Below, piece after piece: positions 61,976 through 64,000 of a stretch of DNA of 64,000 nucleotides (position 1 is the first letter of the stretch; the number at the start of each line of letters is the position of its first letter). The stretch spans positions 3,472,001-3,536,000 of the forward strand of contig NC_045129.1 of NCBI RefSeq assembly GCF_007655135.1, read 5' to 3'. The position numbers and the translations under genes were made by a program. Origin of the DNA: Punica granatum (taxonomy: Eukaryota > Streptophyta > Magnoliopsida > Myrtales > Lythraceae). The notes below the pieces were generated by a model. That model saw only the letters and a list, made by a program, of their open reading frames with translations. It did no database searches and was not told the DNA's origin.

Positions 61976-62186
61976 CAAACGAACCTAATTGATGCAAATC
62001 GAAATCGCTAGTTTACTCGATTTTATTTTACTACGTTCACATGCGAAGTACAGATCTGCCCTCCTTAGGTATTCAAAATACCGAAATCACCCTCTATCCA
62101 CCCCGTCGGCCTTTCCCTCCTCCTCCGAAGTTCCCGCAGTTGCGAGCTACTTCTTGTGTGCTGACACCGTCGGTCTCTATCGGAAA
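61976..62186 (+). promoter_or_regulatory. Promoter-proximal and 5' UTR region of the RNA methyltransferase gene
   Basis: The frame of the first exon stays open upstream to an ATG at 61989, but that segment does not look like a transit peptide; translation is more likely to begin at 62187. No clear TATA box was identified. Confidence 0.4.
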
Positions 62187-63736
62187 ATGGTGACTCTTCC
62201 GGCTCAGGGCTGCCTGAGGAACCTATCGCTTCCCCGCCCATGGCTCCATAGCCTCCGCCGCACGGCCTCCGTCGCCTCTGCGTCTCTTCCCGACCCTCTT
62301 ACGGAAGACCCGCCGCGGGAGGCCACTGCTTCCAGTTCAAAGCCCGCCTCCTCCTCGTACTTCCCGAAGAAGAACCAGACTTTAGAGCTGGAGTGTCTGA
62401 GCCTGGCCTTCAAAGGGAAGGGCGTCTGCAAGGTGGCCGACAGCGGGTTCGTCGTCATGTGCGACCGCGCCCTCCCCGGGGAGCGCTTCATTGGTCGGGT
62501 CACACGCAGGAAGGGGAATTATGCCGAGGTATGTGAAAAACAGAAGCTTTTAAACTGATTAATTCTCTGTTTCCAACATCACTGTAGGAAGCTGTACTGT
62601 GGAGTGTTTGCTGGGCATTGTTGTATAAGCTTCATTAATTTGATTATTCTCCATTAACAGTCTTATCAGTTCGCGGAATTTTGTTAATGTAACTCGATGG
62701 GAAGATGAAAAAGATTGGAACTTGGGTGCTTAGCTTCATAATTTAGCTTATGGATTTACTGTCTGATTGATGTCTTGATATCGTTTGTCTGGTTTCTGAT
62801 GTTTCAGGTGGCCAAGGTGAAGACGATAGATCCTCACTGGGACATTGTGGAAGCCCCGTGTGAGTATGCATCATACTGTGGAGGTTGCAAAACGCAGAAC
62901 TTGTTATATGAGGCTCAGCTCAGAGCTAAAGAACAGCAAGTCTACGAATTGATTGTTCATGTCGGTAGATTTTCCAATAAGGACCTGGAGCTTCATAATA
63001 TCATGAAGCCAATTGTTCCATGTGACGTTCAATATCATTACAGGAATAAGGTTGGTGACGGGCATTAAACCCAATACTCTTAGTTAAAACATTTTCCCTG
63101 TTCATGTAGTGGAGTGTAATAATTCTCATGCTCCAAGTAAAAAATAAAAAATAAAAAAAAATCCCTGTTTTCGAAATGCTTATAAGAACTCCATTGAAAA
63201 ACTGAGTTGTGAAGCAGAAACAACTTCCTCTGTTGAAAATGCTCCATTAATAATAGAAGCATTATCCTGGATCGGATTTGGGTTGTTGGTTAGATGGGGC
63301 CCTTGGCATGAGGAGCCACTACAAGTTGAAAATTTGAGTCTAGGGGGGTTTATGAGAGAATCTTCACAAGAAATTGGAAATCAACTAGAAATTCTGCTAA
63401 ATATTTTCAGGACTGGCAGTTTGTCATATGTATTTGAGATGAACTTTACCGTTGTCTTCCATTACACTAATGATATCCTTCAGTCTTCTCATTTGGGTGC
63501 TTGTATTTTCATGGGAATGGTACCTGTTTTGATTGCTAATTGTTGGTTTTGTTGTTAAATTCTTGGTTCTGTAGATGGAGTTTTCTTTTGGTTCTCAAAG
63601 ATGGGTTCCAAAGGAATTGTTAGGAGAGAAGCTCAATGGCACTGATAACTATGCGTTGGGGCTGCATGCTCCCGGCTTCTTTGATAAAGTTCTAAATGTC
63701 AATAATTGCTTATTGCAAAGTGATCCTGCAAATAAG
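62187..63736 (+). CDS. TrmA/RlmD-type RNA (uracil-5-)-methyltransferase, 5' part
   Basis: First three exons: 62187-62528, 62808-63050 and 63575-63736, phase 0 throughout, 249 codons; the gene runs off the right edge. The N-terminus (MVTLPAQGCLRNLSLPRPW...) is Arg/Ser/Leu-rich and poor in acidic residues, like a plastid or mitochondrial transit peptide of ~40-60 residues. A TRAM-like RNA-binding domain follows (LELECLSLAFKGKGVCKV...ERFIGRV). The cluster C132-x5-C138-GG-C141 (CEYASYCGGC) is the Fe-S binding motif of RlmD/RumA enzymes; HYRNKMEFSFG is the conserved segment after it. The SAM-binding and catalytic Cys region is not in the window. Expected role: m5U formation in rRNA or tRNA, possibly organellar. 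The ATG at 62187 is chosen over in-frame 61989. Confidence 0.88.
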
Positions 63737-64000
63737 GTAGGTGCTAATGTTTGGGGGGGTAAACTTCTTTGTCCCTTGTACTAATTTGTAGTGTAATGTG
63801 CTTGAGCTTTTTATCTGATGTCCCTCTACATACTTGATTGGTTGGCCATCTGTTGTAGATCTATCAGGCTGTTTATAATGAGAAAATGAAGATGTCTAGT
63901 CTACTTCTGATTCTCCTTCTACAGTACTGTAGTCATGTTTTCTCTTTCTCCTAGCACTTAAGTCATTCAAGTGGCGATCCCTTTTTTTCTCAAGCAATAA
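63737..64000 (+). other. Intron 3 (and beyond) of the RNA methyltransferase gene
   Basis: Starts with a good donor (GTAGGT). A TGTTGTAG acceptor-like site near 63858 is followed by a stretch that does not match the expected next protein segment, so I place the next coding exon outside the window. Confidence 0.45.

Noticed and set aside
61989..62186. N-terminal extension of the RNA methyltransferase from ATG 61989
   Set aside because: Open and in frame, but it overlaps the repeat-rich promoter and lacks coding character; 62187 gives a convincing transit peptide.
63858..63925. Fourth exon of the RNA methyltransferase
   Set aside because: The acceptor is plausible, but the translation does not resemble the expected segment and no clear donor follows.

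Overview
This is a plant nuclear genomic window, most likely from a eudicot. The genes are intron-rich with GT-AG junctions, the protein families are plant ones (ILR1-like auxin-conjugate hydrolase, plant GT14 glycosyltransferase, zinc-finger/GDH fusion, cytosolic eL28), and there are large Ty1/copia and Ty3/gypsy retrotransposons and a plant L1-type LINE. No prokaryotic, organellar or viral gene was seen. Family names rest on recognising translated motifs; no database search was run.

Left arm (1-26,290), ordinary gene space. (1) 3' end of an occludin/ELL-domain gene, + strand, stop at 1461. (2) A 15-exon glutamate-dehydrogenase-like gene, + strand, 3724-9351, 629 aa, with an N-terminal C2H2-type zinc finger and a dehydrogenase fold whose main glutamate-binding and catalytic residues are substituted. 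(3) Ribosomal protein eL28, three exons, 11584-13110, with a telo-box upstream. (4) A small basic protein of unknown function, 14324-14680. (5) ESCRT-III CHMP1/VPS46, two exons, 16303-17861. (6) An ILR1-like IAA-amino acid hydrolase, five exons, 19785-22874, with a signal peptide and a C-terminal RDEL ER-retention signal. (7) A GT14 core-2/I-branching-type glycosyltransferase on the minus strand, two exons, 25603-23562.

Centre (26,519-61,690), a four-level nest of retrotransposons, all read on the minus strand. An old, stop-ridden L1-type LINE is split by copia element A (27226-58312; 179-bp LTRs with unusual TA...TA ends; target-site duplication CATTG). A is split inside its pol frame by copia element B (29069-56216; 1676-bp LTRs differing at one base; duplication GGTGG). 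B is split just upstream of its start codon by a 19.1-kb Tat/Ogre-like gypsy element C (34719-53840; LTRs of about 3.3 kb; duplication GTAAC). C carries an extra ORF1, a gag-protease-G-patch ORF, a pol ORF with two RNase H domains, a predicted 206-nt intron that joins protease to pol in frame, and a 1.4-kb 3' tandem array of 29-43-bp units built from small inverted repeats.

Right edge (62,187-63,736). The first three exons of a TrmA/RlmD-type RNA (uracil-5-)-methyltransferase gene, + strand, with a putative organellar transit peptide, a TRAM domain and an Fe-S cysteine motif. The gene continues beyond the window.

The genes do not form a pathway; they are independently transcribed neighbours. 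The best candidates for something undescribed are the zinc-finger/GDH protein with a dismantled active site, and the architecture of element C (splice-joined pol, hairpin array) inside a nest whose layers can be dated against each other.
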